Shown here: positions 37,226 to 46,039 of the stretch, one piece after another
Numbering within the stretch: the stretch's first letter is position 1
How the letters are laid out: each line of letters begins with the position of its first letter
From: VXMT01 sp965261685
Lineage (GTDB): Bacteria; Chloroflexota; Dehalococcoidia; UBA2979
Length of the DNA stretch: 64,000 nucleotides
Direction: 5' to 3'
Assembly (NCBI GenBank): GCA_965261685.1
Contig: CBDHDI010000026.1
Location: 248,001-312,000, forward strand
Translations under genes and position numbers: made by a program
The notes under the pieces: model-generated
Database searches by the model: none
Told to the model about the DNA's origin: nothing
The model's input: the letters and a program-made list of their open reading frames with translations, nothing else

Positions 37226-37663
37226 TCAGCCCTCGCGCGAGGGCAGCACGACGACGGCGTGACCGGGCGTGGTGCCCCGCCCGTCCTGGTTCATCACGTT
37301 GATCTCGAGGCGCACGAGGTGCTCGCCGTCCTCGACGGTCTTCTCGGTGATCGTGCCGGTGCAGGTGAGCGCGTCGTTCTTCTGGTTGATGGCGCGGAAC
37401 TGCACCGCCAGCTCGCGCACCTCGACCTCGTCGCCGGCCCAGTCGCGCAGCATGTTGATCAGGTAGGCGAAGCGCAGGTTGCCCATGCCGAAGGCGCCCT
37501 GCTCGTTGGCGCCGCGTCGGCCCGCGTCGTCGTCCATGTGGATGTAGACGAACTCGTCGTTGACCGCCGCGTAGCGGTTCCAGTGCATGAAGTCCGTCTG
37601 CCGCGACCAGCCCGGCACGCTGTCGCCGACGTCGACATCCTCGAAGTACACGTGATAGGCCAC
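37226..37663 (-). CDS. MaoC-like dehydratase/hot-dog protein
   Basis: A 145-residue hot-dog-fold protein. The hydratase motif is seen as AAVNDEFVYIHMDDD (about residues 32-46), with the Asp and His of R-hydratases, then GNLRFAYLINMLRDW. It would hydrate an enoyl-CoA or act as a thioesterase. This would complement the acyl-CoA dehydrogenases in the window. It starts at GTG 37663 with GGGAG upstream. It is divergent from the esterase gene at 37790. Confidence 0.8.
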   Translation of the reverse strand: MAYHVYFEDVDVGDSVPGWSRQTDFMHWNRYAAVNDEFVYIHMDDDAGRRGANEQGAFGMGNLRFAYLINMLRDWAGDEVEVRELAVQFRAINQKNDALTCTGTITEKTVEDGEHLVRLEINVMNQDGRGTTPGHAVVVLPSREG

Positions 37664-37789
37664 GCTGACGCTCCCATCTCGATCCGCCGCGATGATAGCA
37701 GCGCGCGCAGCGCGCCAGCGGAGGGGCCGGCGCGCTGCCCGCCTATACTGCCCTCGCGAGCGCCGTCGAGCGCGCCGCGTGGAGGCCCC

Positions 37790-38464
37790 ATGACACTGAT
37801 TCACGCCGTCGCACACCCCGGATTGACCGATGATGCGGACGGCGACGGGTTGCTGCCGACGCTGATCGCGCTGCATGGCTACGGTGCGAACGCGCAGGAT
37901 CTGCTGGGCCTCAGCCCCTACCTCGCCGGCGGGCGGCTGCTCATGATCTGTCCCCAGGCGCCACTGCAGATCGAGCCGAACTTCCATGGCTTCAACTGGC
38001 ACGCCTTCAGCGGTCCCGACGGCCGCGGCTCTCCCGCAGTCATCGAGGCCGCCAACGCCATGGTCAGCGAGTTCGTCGACTTCGCACTCGAGGCGTACCC
38101 GGTACGCCGCGATCGCGTCGTGCTGCTCGGCTTCAGCCAGGGCGGCGGTATGGCCTACCGCGCCGGCTTCAGCGAGCCGGAGCGCTACGTCGGCCTCGCC
38201 GCCCTCAGCACGAGCCTGCCCGACGACGTCTTCGCGGACGGCGAGGCACCCGGCGACGCCGTGCGCGCGCTGCCGTTGCTCGTCCAGCACGGGGCGTCCG
38301 ACGCCAGCGTGAGCGTCGACCGCGGACGTGCCTCCCGCGACCGCCTCGCGGCGCTCGGGCTGGCGCCCGACTACCGCGAATACCCGATGGCGCACGAGGT
38401 TGGGGCGCACAGCGCGCGCGATCTCTCGCAGTGGCTGGAGCGGGTGCTGGGCCTCGAGAACTGA
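37790..38464 (+). CDS. Phospholipase/carboxylesterase-family hydrolase
   Basis: A 224-residue serine hydrolase of the alpha/beta fold (acyl-protein-thioesterase-like family). The G-x-S-x-G elbow is LLGFSQGGGMAYRAG (about 115), the Asp follows in VQHGASDASVSV and the His is in YPMAHEVGAHS. It would cleave carboxylic esters. GGAGG precedes the ATG with 4 bases between. Its final codons (Leu-Glu-Asn) and stop are repeated 37 bp downstream. Confidence 0.87.
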   Translation: MTLIHAVAHPGLTDDADGDGLLPTLIALHGYGANAQDLLGLSPYLAGGRLLMICPQAPLQIEPNFHGFNWHAFSGPDGRGSPAVIEAANAMVSEFVDFALEAYPVRRDRVVLLGFSQGGGMAYRAGFSEPERYVGLAALSTSLPDDVFADGEAPGDAVRALPLLVQHGASDASVSVDRGRASRDRLAALGLAPDYREYPMAHEVGAHSARDLSQWLERVLGLEN

Positions 38465-38525
38465 GGGTCGGCGCATGACAAACGCTATCCTCGAGAACTG
38501 AGGGTCAGCGCATGACAAACGCTAT
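38452..38525 (+). repeat. 37-bp direct repeat spanning a gene's stop codon
   Basis: Two adjacent 37-bp copies start at 38452 and 38489 and differ at one base (GGTCGG versus GGTCAG). The first copy includes the last three codons and TGA stop of the esterase gene. Each copy also contains GCATGACAAACGCTAT. The rest of the 38526-38667 gap holds no gene I can support. Confidence 0.9.
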
Positions 38526-38667
38526 GGGGATCGGCGCCTGATCGCGCGCAACGCGCTGGCGCGATGTGCTAGGATCCGCGCGATCGAAGTACGAGCGATC
38601 CGGTTCGGCCGCTCGTTCGTACCGTCAACATCGCAAGCGGGGGAGCTGCAAGCGAAGGGGGAGTGGC

Positions 38668-40521
38668 ATGGCAGAAGACAGCCGCAACTGGTTTGAGGGA
38701 CTCAATACCCGTCTGAGCCGCCGGACGGTTCTGCGAGGTGGTGTCATCGGGGGAGCCGGCCTCGCCGCAGCCGCTTTGATCGGCTGCGGGGACGACGACG
38801 AAGAGCCGCCGGCCGTCGCGACCCAGCCTCCTGCGACCGCGACCCCGACTACGGTCGTCGCGACGCCGACGCCGACCGCGGCGCCGACGGAGCCGCCGGT
38901 GCCGGCCTACATCACACAGGCCGAGGCCGATGGCTCGCTGTACCCGTACAACTACGCGGAGCCGGCCGGGGATCCGAAGCCCGGCGGCATTCTCAAGGTC
39001 GGCGTTTCCTGGGACCTCGGCGCCATGGACACGGCGCTGTATAAGTCGGGTGGCAACACGACCGCGCCGGACGCCACCTACAACAGCCTGCTTGGCTTCA
39101 AGCACGGGCCGGACACCGGCGCCAAGCTGGGCGTCGAGCTTGAGCCGGAGTTGGCCCAGACCTGGGAGTGGTCGCCGGACGGCACCCAGATCACCTTCAA
39201 CCTGGCCAGCGGAGTCAAGTTCCACAATGTTGAACCGCTCAACGGGCGTGACTTCTCCTCCGCGGACGTCCTGTCCTGGGCGCAGCGGCAGTCCACGGTC
39301 GAAGGCGGGCTCAACAAGGGTGCGTTCGGTCTTGTCACCGACATGGCGACCCCGGACGCGAACACCTTCCAGTTCACGCTCTCGTCGCCCAGCCCGGACT
39401 TCCTGATCCCGTTCGGCACGCACTTCATGAGCATCTACCCGCATGAGCTGGTGGAGCAGGATCTGATCGCCACAAAGGCGATCGGCACCGGCCCGCTGAT
39501 CATCACGGAGATCGAAGAAGGCAGCCACGTCAAGTTCACGAAGAACCCGGACTACTGGGAGAAGAACCTGCACGGCCGCGAGCCGTGGCTGGACGGCCTG
39601 GAGTTCCGGATCATGCGGGACTCGGCGGCGCGCATCGCGGCCTTCCGCACCGGCGACATCGACTACTGCTACAGCTGGCCGTCGACGCCGAGGCACGCGG
39701 CCGAGTTGCTGGAGACGAACCCGGACTACGTCGTCCTCGCCGACCCGGTGGTGCTCAACAGCGGATCGTGGGGCATGAACCTCACCGACCCGCGCTTCTC
39801 CGACCCGCGAGTGCGGCAGGCGCTGCACCTCGGCTTCAACCGCGATCGGGCCATCCAGATCATCTATGACGGTATTGGCACCTGTCTGCCGACGGCGGCC
39901 TGGCCGTTCGTCTACGACGAGACTCCGTCGTACGAGGCGGGCACGCTGGGGCCGTGGTGGACGTACGACCCGGGCGAGGCGAAGAGTCTGCTCGCTGCCG
40001 CGGGCCAGGAGAATCTCGAGTTCGAGGTTCTCACCACGGACCGTTACCTCAGCACCGGCGACGCCGAGCTGATGCAGGAGCAGTTCGGGGAACTCGGCAT
40101 CAAGGTCAACTTCAAGTCCGTGGACTACACGGAGTTCAACACCCAGTGGGTCCCGGGTGAGTACCCCGAGGTCGCCGACGGCTGGGCGACCCCGTCCAGC
40201 ACCGGCGCCGCGGACGGCTTCTACTGGGAGCAGGTCCACTCGGAGTCGGCCGACAACCGCTGGTACATCAACGACGCGGAGATCGATGCCTGGGCGGACG
40301 CCCAGCGGATCGACCTGGATCCGGACAGCCGCAGCGAGACGCAGCGGAAGATCTTCGACAAGTTGGTGCAGGAGGCGTACCGGCTCGAGACGATTCACAC
40401 GTTCTCGCTCACGTCGTACCCGCCATGGCTGCGGTTCGCCCGCTTCAACGGGCCGTACATCAGCTACCACTACTTCTACCGCTTCGGTGACTCCTTCACG
40501 GACATCTGGCTCGACAAGTAG
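38668..40521 (+). CDS. Tat-exported lipoprotein, oligopeptide-type ABC substrate-binding protein
   Basis: A 617-residue substrate-binding protein of the SBP_bac_5 (Dpp/Opp/nickel) family. The N-terminus has a twin-arginine motif (LSRRTVLRG) and a lipobox ending in Cys (LIGC, about residue 35), so it is exported folded and lipid-anchored. A Thr/Pro-rich linker follows. The binding domains include FNLASGVKFHN, KAIGTGPLIITEIEEGSHVKFTKNPDYW and DPRVRQALHLGFNRD. ATG 38668 follows AAGGGGGAG. It heads a set with two permease genes downstream. Confidence 0.9.
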   Translation: MAEDSRNWFEGLNTRLSRRTVLRGGVIGGAGLAAAALIGCGDDDEEPPAVATQPPATATPTTVVATPTPTAAPTEPPVPAYITQAEADGSLYPYNYAEPAGDPKPGGILKVGVSWDLGAMDTALYKSGGNTTAPDATYNSLLGFKHGPDTGAKLGVELEPELAQTWEWSPDGTQITFNLASGVKFHNVEPLNGRDFSSADVLSWAQRQSTVEGGLNKGAFGLVTDMATPDANTFQFTLSSPSPDFLIPFGTHFMSIYPHELVEQDLIATKAIGTGPLIITEIEEGSHVKFTKNPDYWEKNLHGREPWLDGLEFRIMRDSAARIAAFRTGDIDYCYSWPSTPRHAAELLETNPDYVVLADPVVLNSGSWGMNLTDPRFSDPRVRQALHLGFNRDRAIQIIYDGIGTCLPTAAWPFVYDETPSYEAGTLGPWWTYDPGEAKSLLAAAGQENLEFEVLTTDRYLSTGDAELMQEQFGELGIKVNFKSVDYTEFNTQWVPGEYPEVADGWATPSSTGAADGFYWEQVHSESADNRWYINDAEIDAWADAQRIDLDPDSRSETQRKIFDKLVQEAYRLETIHTFSLTSYPPWLRFARFNGPYISYHYFYRFGDSFTDIWLDK

Positions 40522-40542
40522 CGGATCGGGAGCGCAGTACGC

Positions 40543-40570
40543 GGGGAGCCGGCCAGCTGGCCGGCTCCCC
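40543..40570 (+). terminator. 28-bp perfect palindrome after the substrate-binding gene
   Basis: GGGGAGCCGGCCAG followed directly by CTGGCCGGCTCCCC makes a perfect 14-bp-arm palindrome 22 bases after the SBP stop, followed by TCATTTC. It would fold into a strong hairpin. Its place between the SBP and permease genes suggests partial termination or mRNA-end protection, giving more binding protein than permease. Confidence 0.7.
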
Positions 40571-40743
40571 TCATTTCAAGGGGCATCGCCGGGCTCCGGG
40601 GAGCTTGGGCACTTGAGATCGAATCCCGGGAGCGCACGGCTGCCGCTGACCATCGGAGGTGGCGGCCGCAAACGACAGGCGCGACGTAGGCGTCCGCCAG
40701 CGGGCGCTGCGCCCGCACCGGGAGCACAACGAGGCGAGGCCGC

Positions 40744-41829
40744 ATGTACCGCTACATCATTCGCCGCCTGTTCGCCGCCATTCCCACGATCGTCATCATC
40801 TCGATCATGGTCTCGCTGCTGATCCGCCTGCAGCCGGGGGACGTCCTCATGGCCAACCTGGAAGAGGGAGGGAGCTTCACCGAAGAGGGACTCAACCGAA
40901 TGCGCTACGAACTCGGCCTCACGCGCACATGGCCGCACCAGTACCAGTGCTGGGTGGTCGGCGATTTGCTCAACTGGGCGGCGGGCTCAGCGGACCCCGA
41001 CGCCTTGACATCCGACGGCCTGCCCAAAGATGCCTCGATCCTGACCCTCGGATTCATGGGCGAGAGGCCGCTGATCGGCGAGTGCGACGGCGGCGGCCTC
41101 ATCCGCGCCGACTTCGGGAAGTCCCTCGACAGCAGACGGGACATCCTGGAGCAAATCGCCAAGCGATCGAGGGTTTCCGTCCAGCTTGCCTTCATGGCGA
41201 TGGTCACCGCCGTCGTGATCTCCCTGCCGCTCGGCATCATCGCGGCAGTCAAGCAGGACAGCTGGATTGACTACACGTCGCGCTTCTTCTCGGTTCTGGG
41301 CCTGTCGGTCCCGGACTTCTTCACCGCGACCGTGCTGCTCTACGTCCTCTCGGTCTATGTTGGGTGGTTGCCCCCATTCGGCTACTTCTCTCTGTGGTCC
41401 GATACGTGGACCAACCTGCAGGCGTACACCATTCCGGCGGTCATCGTCGGGTACCGGCTTTCAGCGATCAGTGCGCGCATGACGCGATCCGCCATGCTTG
41501 AGGTGCTGCGCCAGGACTATGTGCGCACCGCCCGTGCGAAGGGCCTCAACGAGCGGCCAATCATCCTCAGGCACTCGCTGCGGAACGCCCTCATCCCGGT
41601 CGTCACGATCATGGGAACGCAGTTGAGCTTCCTGCTCGGCGGGATCGTGCTCATCGAGGTGGTGTTCTCCCTCCCCGGAGTTGGATCTCTACTGCTCAAT
41701 GCCGTCGAGGTTCGCGACTATCCGGTGGTGCAGGGCGTGGTGCTCCTGACCTCTTGCACCTTCATCCTGATGAACCTGCTGGTCGATCTCTCGTACGCGC
41801 TGATCGACCCGCGGATCCGCTACAGCTAG
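40744..41829 (+). CDS. Dpp/Opp-type ABC transporter permease (DppB-like)
   Basis: A 361-residue membrane protein. One N-terminal helix (RRLFAAIPTIVIISIMVSLLI) and five or so later helices match DppB. The ATPase-contact EAA loop is DYVRTARAKGLNERPIILRH (about 258-277). An unusually long periplasmic insertion with two Cys (residues ~60-115) follows the first helix. It pairs with the DppC-like gene 13 bases on. Confidence 0.9.
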   Translation: MYRYIIRRLFAAIPTIVIISIMVSLLIRLQPGDVLMANLEEGGSFTEEGLNRMRYELGLTRTWPHQYQCWVVGDLLNWAAGSADPDALTSDGLPKDASILTLGFMGERPLIGECDGGGLIRADFGKSLDSRRDILEQIAKRSRVSVQLAFMAMVTAVVISLPLGIIAAVKQDSWIDYTSRFFSVLGLSVPDFFTATVLLYVLSVYVGWLPPFGYFSLWSDTWTNLQAYTIPAVIVGYRLSAISARMTRSAMLEVLRQDYVRTARAKGLNERPIILRHSLRNALIPVVTIMGTQLSFLLGGIVLIEVVFSLPGVGSLLLNAVEVRDYPVVQGVVLLTSCTFILMNLLVDLSYALIDPRIRYS

Positions 41830-41842
41830 GGAGGAGGAGACA

Positions 41843-42739
41843 GTGGCCCAGAGCACGGCCCGGGCGCGGGGATTCCAGCAGCTTACAACCCCGGAGCGCA
41901 ACCCGATTCTCCATGCCCTCTCGCGCATCGTGCGGACGCCTGTCGGCGCGATCTCGCTTAGCATCATCGCTCTGCTTGTGTTCGTCGCGGCTTTCGGCCC
42001 CTGGATTGCCCCGTACCCCTTCACTCAATCGTCGATCGATACATACCAGGGCCCCAGCAGCAGTCACTTCCTGGGCACTGACAATCTTGGCCGAGACACG
42101 CTCGCGAGGATCATGCAGGGGGCGCGCGTCTCAATTTATGCCGGCTTCCTCACCGTCACGTTCGGCACCGTCCTCGGTTCGATCATCGGCCTCGTCAGCG
42201 GCTTCCTCGGCGGCAAGACCGACCTGATCATGCAGCGCTTCGTGGATTCAATTCAGGCGATCCCCGCGCTGATGATGACCATCGCGATCATCTCGGTGAT
42301 TGGGCCCAGCACCACCAACGCCGTGCTGGCGATCGCGGTATTCATCTCGGCCAGTAACTCCCGCGTGGTGCGGGGGGCCGTCTTCTCCGTGAGGGAGAAC
42401 GTCTACGTCGAGGCCGCCGAGGTGATCGGAGCCTCGCCGCTGCGACGTATGGTCCGCCACGTCCTGCCGAACGTGATGCCGGTGATCCTGATCCTCATCT
42501 CGGCCGGCTTCGGCTCCGCCATCCTGATCGAGGGCGCGCTGAGCTTCCTCGGGCTGGCGACACAGCTCCCCGATGTCTCGTGGGGAATCAGCCTGCGCGA
42601 CGGGCGCATCTTCATGGAGGAGCAGCCCTGGATGGCCCTTTCCGCCGGCGTTGCGATCGCCCTCACGGTGCTCGCCTTCAACCTCCTCGGCGACGTCATC
42701 CGCGACGTGATCGACCCGCGCCTGCGGGGCTCGCGCTAA
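41843..42739 (+). CDS. Dpp/Opp-type ABC transporter permease (DppC-like)
   Basis: A 298-residue permease. FLGTDNLGRDTLARIMQGAR after the first helix is a DppC hallmark, and the EAA loop is VEAAEVIGASPLRRMVRHVL. It starts at GTG with GGGAGGAGG upstream. The two ATPase genes (DppD and DppF) that usually follow are absent: the next gene, 2 bases on, is a methyltransferase on the other strand. A shared or distant ATPase must therefore power this importer. Confidence 0.9.
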   Translation: MAQSTARARGFQQLTTPERNPILHALSRIVRTPVGAISLSIIALLVFVAAFGPWIAPYPFTQSSIDTYQGPSSSHFLGTDNLGRDTLARIMQGARVSIYAGFLTVTFGTVLGSIIGLVSGFLGGKTDLIMQRFVDSIQAIPALMMTIAIISVIGPSTTNAVLAIAVFISASNSRVVRGAVFSVRENVYVEAAEVIGASPLRRMVRHVLPNVMPVILILISAGFGSAILIEGALSFLGLATQLPDVSWGISLRDGRIFMEEQPWMALSAGVAIALTVLAFNLLGDVIRDVIDPRLRGSR

Positions 42740-42740
42740 C

Positions 42741-43862
42741 TCAGCGGCCCCGGCCGGGCGGCGCGACCGCGGCGATCATCCCCGCACCCGGCAACGTGCC
42801 GCCCGCCTCGCCGATCCGCGCCGTCCAGTAGCCGAAGAGGCCCGCGAGGGCCGCGAGGGCGTCGCGCTCACCGGCGGTGGCGGCCGGGGAGGCGGCGATC
42901 AGCGCGCGCCCGACGTGCCGCGCCAGCTCGCCGGGGTGCGCCGTCGTGCGCACCTCGGTGAAGCCCGCGTCCTCGAGGGCTTCGCGCAGCCAGGCCGTCG
43001 TCCAGCGCCGCAGCTCCACCACCGTGCTGCGGCGCGCGTGCGGCGCGAGGCGCTGCAGCAGCTCCACCCCGAGCGCGGGAGCGACCGTGCCCGCCAGCAG
43101 CGTCTCGCCGTAGGCGCGGCGGCCGAGCGCGGCCGCCTCGAGCGCCTGCTGGTGCAGCCGCGCCGCCTCGCCATCGGCGGGGAGTTCGAGGGTGTAGCGG
43201 CGCTCGAGCGGCGGATCCTGCAGCCGCCTCACGTAGGTGTAGAGCCGGATCGGCCCCGAGGAGACGTCGACACCATCCCAGAGCAGCACGCTCTCGACCT
43301 CGGGGGCGGGGAGCCGCCAGTTCTGATACGAGGCGCGCAGCGCGCCGCCGGGTCGCAGCACGCGCCGCAGTTCCGCGAACACGGCCTCCGGCGCCGACGC
43401 CTCCTCGAGCGATGACGCTGCCGTCACGAGATCCACCGAGCCGTCCGCGAGCGGCAGGGCCGCGGCGTCCGCCGTCACGAAGCGCGCGTTCGCCAGGCCC
43501 AGCCGCGCGGCGTTCTCGCGGCACGCGCGCGCCCGTCGCGGCGACGGGTCGACGCCCAGCACCTCGGCGTCGGGGCGTCCGGCGGCCATCGGCAGCGACG
43601 GCCAGCCGTCGCCGGGTCCGACATCGAGCACGCGCAGGGCGCGCTCACCGGGAGGCGCGTGATCGAGGTAGTCCGAGATCCTCGCGGCGTCCGCCCAGTG
43701 GTCCTCGCGGCGGGGGTCATAGGGCACGTCGACGAACGGGAGCTGGCCGTCGCGCTGGAGTGGCATCCGCTCGTAGAGCGCGCGGGCGGAGTCGAGCGGC
43801 TCGGGCGGCGCATTCGCCAGCAGCCAGCGCTCGACCGGCGAGGGGTGGACGGCGGAGGGCAT
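42741..43862 (-). CDS. Class I SAM-dependent methyltransferase
   Basis: A 373-residue methyltransferase. Motif I is RVLDVGPGDGWPSLPMAA (about 76-93), followed by VLGVDPSPRRA and the motif DLVTAASSLEEA. The N-terminal ~70 residues and C-terminal ~150 residues are extra and unassigned. It likely methylates a small molecule. It is convergent with the DppC-like gene and stands alone apart from a possible small membrane protein just upstream. Confidence 0.8.
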   Translation of the reverse strand: MPSAVHPSPVERWLLANAPPEPLDSARALYERMPLQRDGQLPFVDVPYDPRREDHWADAARISDYLDHAPPGERALRVLDVGPGDGWPSLPMAAGRPDAEVLGVDPSPRRARACRENAARLGLANARFVTADAAALPLADGSVDLVTAASSLEEASAPEAVFAELRRVLRPGGALRASYQNWRLPAPEVESVLLWDGVDVSSGPIRLYTYVRRLQDPPLERRYTLELPADGEAARLHQQALEAAALGRRAYGETLLAGTVAPALGVELLQRLAPHARRSTVVELRRWTTAWLREALEDAGFTEVRTTAHPGELARHVGRALIAASPAATAGERDALAALAGLFGYWTARIGEAGGTLPGAGMIAAVAPPGRGR

Positions 43863-43884
43863 CGGAGCGGCGCGTGCGCGGAGG

Positions 43885-44013
43885 CTAGAACAGCCCGCCG
43901 GTGCGGATCGTTCGCTCGATCGCGTAGAGGATCAGCAGCCCGGCGGTGATGGCGATCCACTTCCAGTGGAAGCGTCCGGGATCCTCGAGCAGGTTCATCG
44001 CAGGCGTCTCCAT
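43885..44013 (-). CDS. Possible single-pass small membrane protein
   Basis: A 42-residue frame (METPAMNLLEDP onward) with one transmembrane helix (WIAITAGLLILYAIERT) and a short tail RTIRTGGLF. It could start at ATG 44013 or ATG 43998; GGAG lies 9 bases before the latter. It is 22 bases upstream of the methyltransferase gene on the same strand. Family not recognised. The rest of 44014-44401 has only the hairpin at 44119. Confidence 0.4.
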   Translation of the reverse strand: METPAMNLLEDPGRFHWKWIAITAGLLILYAIERTIRTGGLF

Positions 44014-44118
44014 CTCCGGCGGCGGGCGGCCCGGCCGCTTGGCTGCGTCCGGCGAACCGGCGAGGCCGAGCGTACGGGCTGCGCCAGCGGGCGTCACCCG
44101 CATCGAGGCGGTCCGGCT

Positions 44119-44141
44119 CCCTCTCCCCTTGCGGGAGAGGG
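44119..44141. repeat. CCCTCTCCC/GGGAGAGGG hairpin, dispersed-repeat type
   Basis: CCCTCTCCC and GGGAGAGGG form a perfect 9-bp stem with a CTTGC loop, followed by CGGGGGTGAGGGG. Hairpins of this kind with a G-rich tail recur between genes in many bacteria as dispersed intergenic repeats. It lies in a 388-base stretch with no other gene between the small membrane frame and the permease gene. Confidence 0.6.
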
Positions 44142-44401
44142 CGGGGGTGAGGGGTTCGCCGCGCGCCAGCGCGGCCATCGAGGGCGGGCGAGGCTTGCGG
44201 GCCCGGCTCTCGCACAGCCCCGGCGTTGCCGCTGCCGCAGTCCGGACGCTGTAGCGGCGTTCGGGGGGAGCGCGTTGTGAGCAACGCTGGTACGATCCCC
44301 CGACGTTAGGTGTGGCGAATATCGAGCCGTTGCCCGTACGATGTTCAGCGGGCAGGCCCGACAGCACGTCCGGTGCGCCCTGGGCAGGCGTGGGGGTGGC
44401 G

Positions 44402-46039
44402 ATGACGGCGCGGCTGATTGCACTGCCCGCACGCCGCGTGCCGCTCCTCGGTCCCGGCTGGCCGCCGGCGGTGATCCTGCTGCCCGCGCTGCTGGTGGGC
44501 GCGCTCTGCGCCATTCCTCCCGTCTACCTGCTGGTTCGCGCCGGACAGTCGCCCGAGGCCGCGTGGGAGGCGATCGCGGCGAGCTCGACGTTCGGCCTCG
44601 CGTTGCGCACGGCTGGGCTTGCCGCCGCAGCGACCGCCCTGGCCGCCGCGATCGCGCTGCCGCTCGCCTGGCTGACGACGCGCACGGACCTGCCCGGCAG
44701 GCGCGCACTGTCGATCCTCGCGGCGCTGCCGCTCGCCGTGCCCTCGTACATCGCCGCGATGCTGGCGGTCTCCGCGTTCGGCCCGCTCGGGCTGCTCCAG
44801 GACGCGCTCGAGCCGCTCGGCGTGCAGCGGCTGCCCTCGATCTACGGCTTCTGGGGCGCGACGTTCGTGCTCGCGCTGTTCACCTATCCCTACCTGCTGC
44901 TCACCCTGCGTCCGGCGCTGCTCGGCCTCGACCCGCGCCTCGAGGAGACATCGCGCGGCCTCGGCTACGGGCGCTGGACCACGTTCCGCCGGGTGGTGCT
45001 GCCGCAGCTCCGCCCCGCACTGGCGTCCGGCGGGCTGCTCGTGGCGCTCTACGCGATTTCCGATTTCGGCGCCGTCGCGCTGCTGCGCTACGACACGCTG
45101 ACGCGGGCGCTGTTCGTGCGCTACGAGTCCGGGTTCGACTTCTCCGGGGCCTCGGCGCTGGCGCTCGTGCTGATCAGCATCGCCTTCGCGCTGATCGCGC
45201 TCGAGCTGTGGGCGCGCGGCGAGCGCCGTTACCACAGCGCGCGAGGCGGCTCGCGGCCGGTTGCCACCGCGCCGCTCGGCCGCTGGCGCTGGCCGGCGCT
45301 CGGCCTGGTGTCGGCGCTGCTCGCGCTCGCGCTCGCCCTGCCGCTCGCGCTGCTCGGCTACTGGCTGCTGCGCGGGCTGGCGGCCGGCGAGGCGCTGAGC
45401 GGCGTCGGCGCCTCGGTGCTGGACTCGCTGACCGCGTCCGGGCTCGCCGCGCTGCTCGCGGCGGCGCTCGCGCTGCCCGTCGCGGTGCTCTCGGCGCGCC
45501 ACCGGCGCTTCGCCCTGACGCAGCCGATCGAGCTGCTCAGCCACAGTGGCTTCGCGCTGCCGGGGCTGGTGGTGGCGCTGGCGCTCGTCTTCGCGGCGCT
45601 GCACAGCGAATCGCTCGCCGGAGGCCTGTTCGGCGGGCGGCTCTACCAGTCGCTGGCGCTGCTGGTCGCCGGCTACGCGCTGCTCTTCCTGCCGCAGGCC
45701 CTCGGCGCCACGCGTACATCGCTACTGCAGATCAGCCCCTCGATGGAAGAGGCGGCGAGCGGACTCGGGCGGCGGCCCTGGCAGGTGCTGGGCTCGATCA
45801 CCCTGCCACTCGCCAGCCGCGGCATCGCCGTGGGTATGGCGCTCGTCTTCCTGACGACGATGAAGGAGCTCCCGGCCACCTTGATCCTCAGCCCGATCGG
45901 CTTCGAACCGCTCGCGGCGCAGGTCTGGGCCGCCTCCAGCGAGGCGTTCTTCGCGCGCGCGGCGCTGCCCGCGCTGCTGCTGGTCCTGCTCTCCGCCCTC
46001 CCGCTCGCCGTCCTCACCCTCTGGAGGCGCGATGCCTGA
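44402..46039 (+). CDS. Fused double permease of an iron/thiamine-type ABC transporter
   Basis: A 545-residue membrane protein with about 12 transmembrane helices, two permease halves fused as in FbpB/ThiP. Each half has an EAA loop: EETSRGLGYGRWTTFRRVVL (about 182) and MEEAASGLGRRPWQVLGSITL (about 448). It would import ferric iron or a similar ligand. ATG 44402 is chosen because GGGGGTGG lies upstream. Its end overlaps the ATPase gene by 8 bases. Confidence 0.88.
   Translation: MTARLIALPARRVPLLGPGWPPAVILLPALLVGALCAIPPVYLLVRAGQSPEAAWEAIAASSTFGLALRTAGLAAAATALAAAIALPLAWLTTRTDLPGRRALSILAALPLAVPSYIAAMLAVSAFGPLGLLQDALEPLGVQRLPSIYGFWGATFVLALFTYPYLLLTLRPALLGLDPRLEETSRGLGYGRWTTFRRVVLPQLRPALASGGLLVALYAISDFGAVALLRYDTLTRALFVRYESGFDFSGASALALVLISIAFALIALELWARGERRYHSARGGSRPVATAPLGRWRWPALGLVSALLALALALPLALLGYWLLRGLAAGEALSGVGASVLDSLTASGLAALLAAALALPVAVLSARHRRFALTQPIELLSHSGFALPGLVVALALVFAALHSESLAGGLFGGRLYQSLALLVAGYALLFLPQALGATRTSLLQISPSMEEAASGLGRRPWQVLGSITLPLASRGIAVGMALVFLTTMKELPATLILSPIGFEPLAAQVWAASSEAFFARAALPALLLVLLSALPLAVLTLWRRDA

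Noticed and set aside
37664..38518. Upstream extension of the MaoC frame
   Set aside because: It runs antisense through the esterase gene; the MaoC fold begins at GTG 37663 with a ribosome-binding site.
43863..44401. A further gene in the 539-base gap
   Set aside because: Apart from the 42-residue membrane frame and a hairpin, the frames there are Arg/Pro-rich and unlike proteins.
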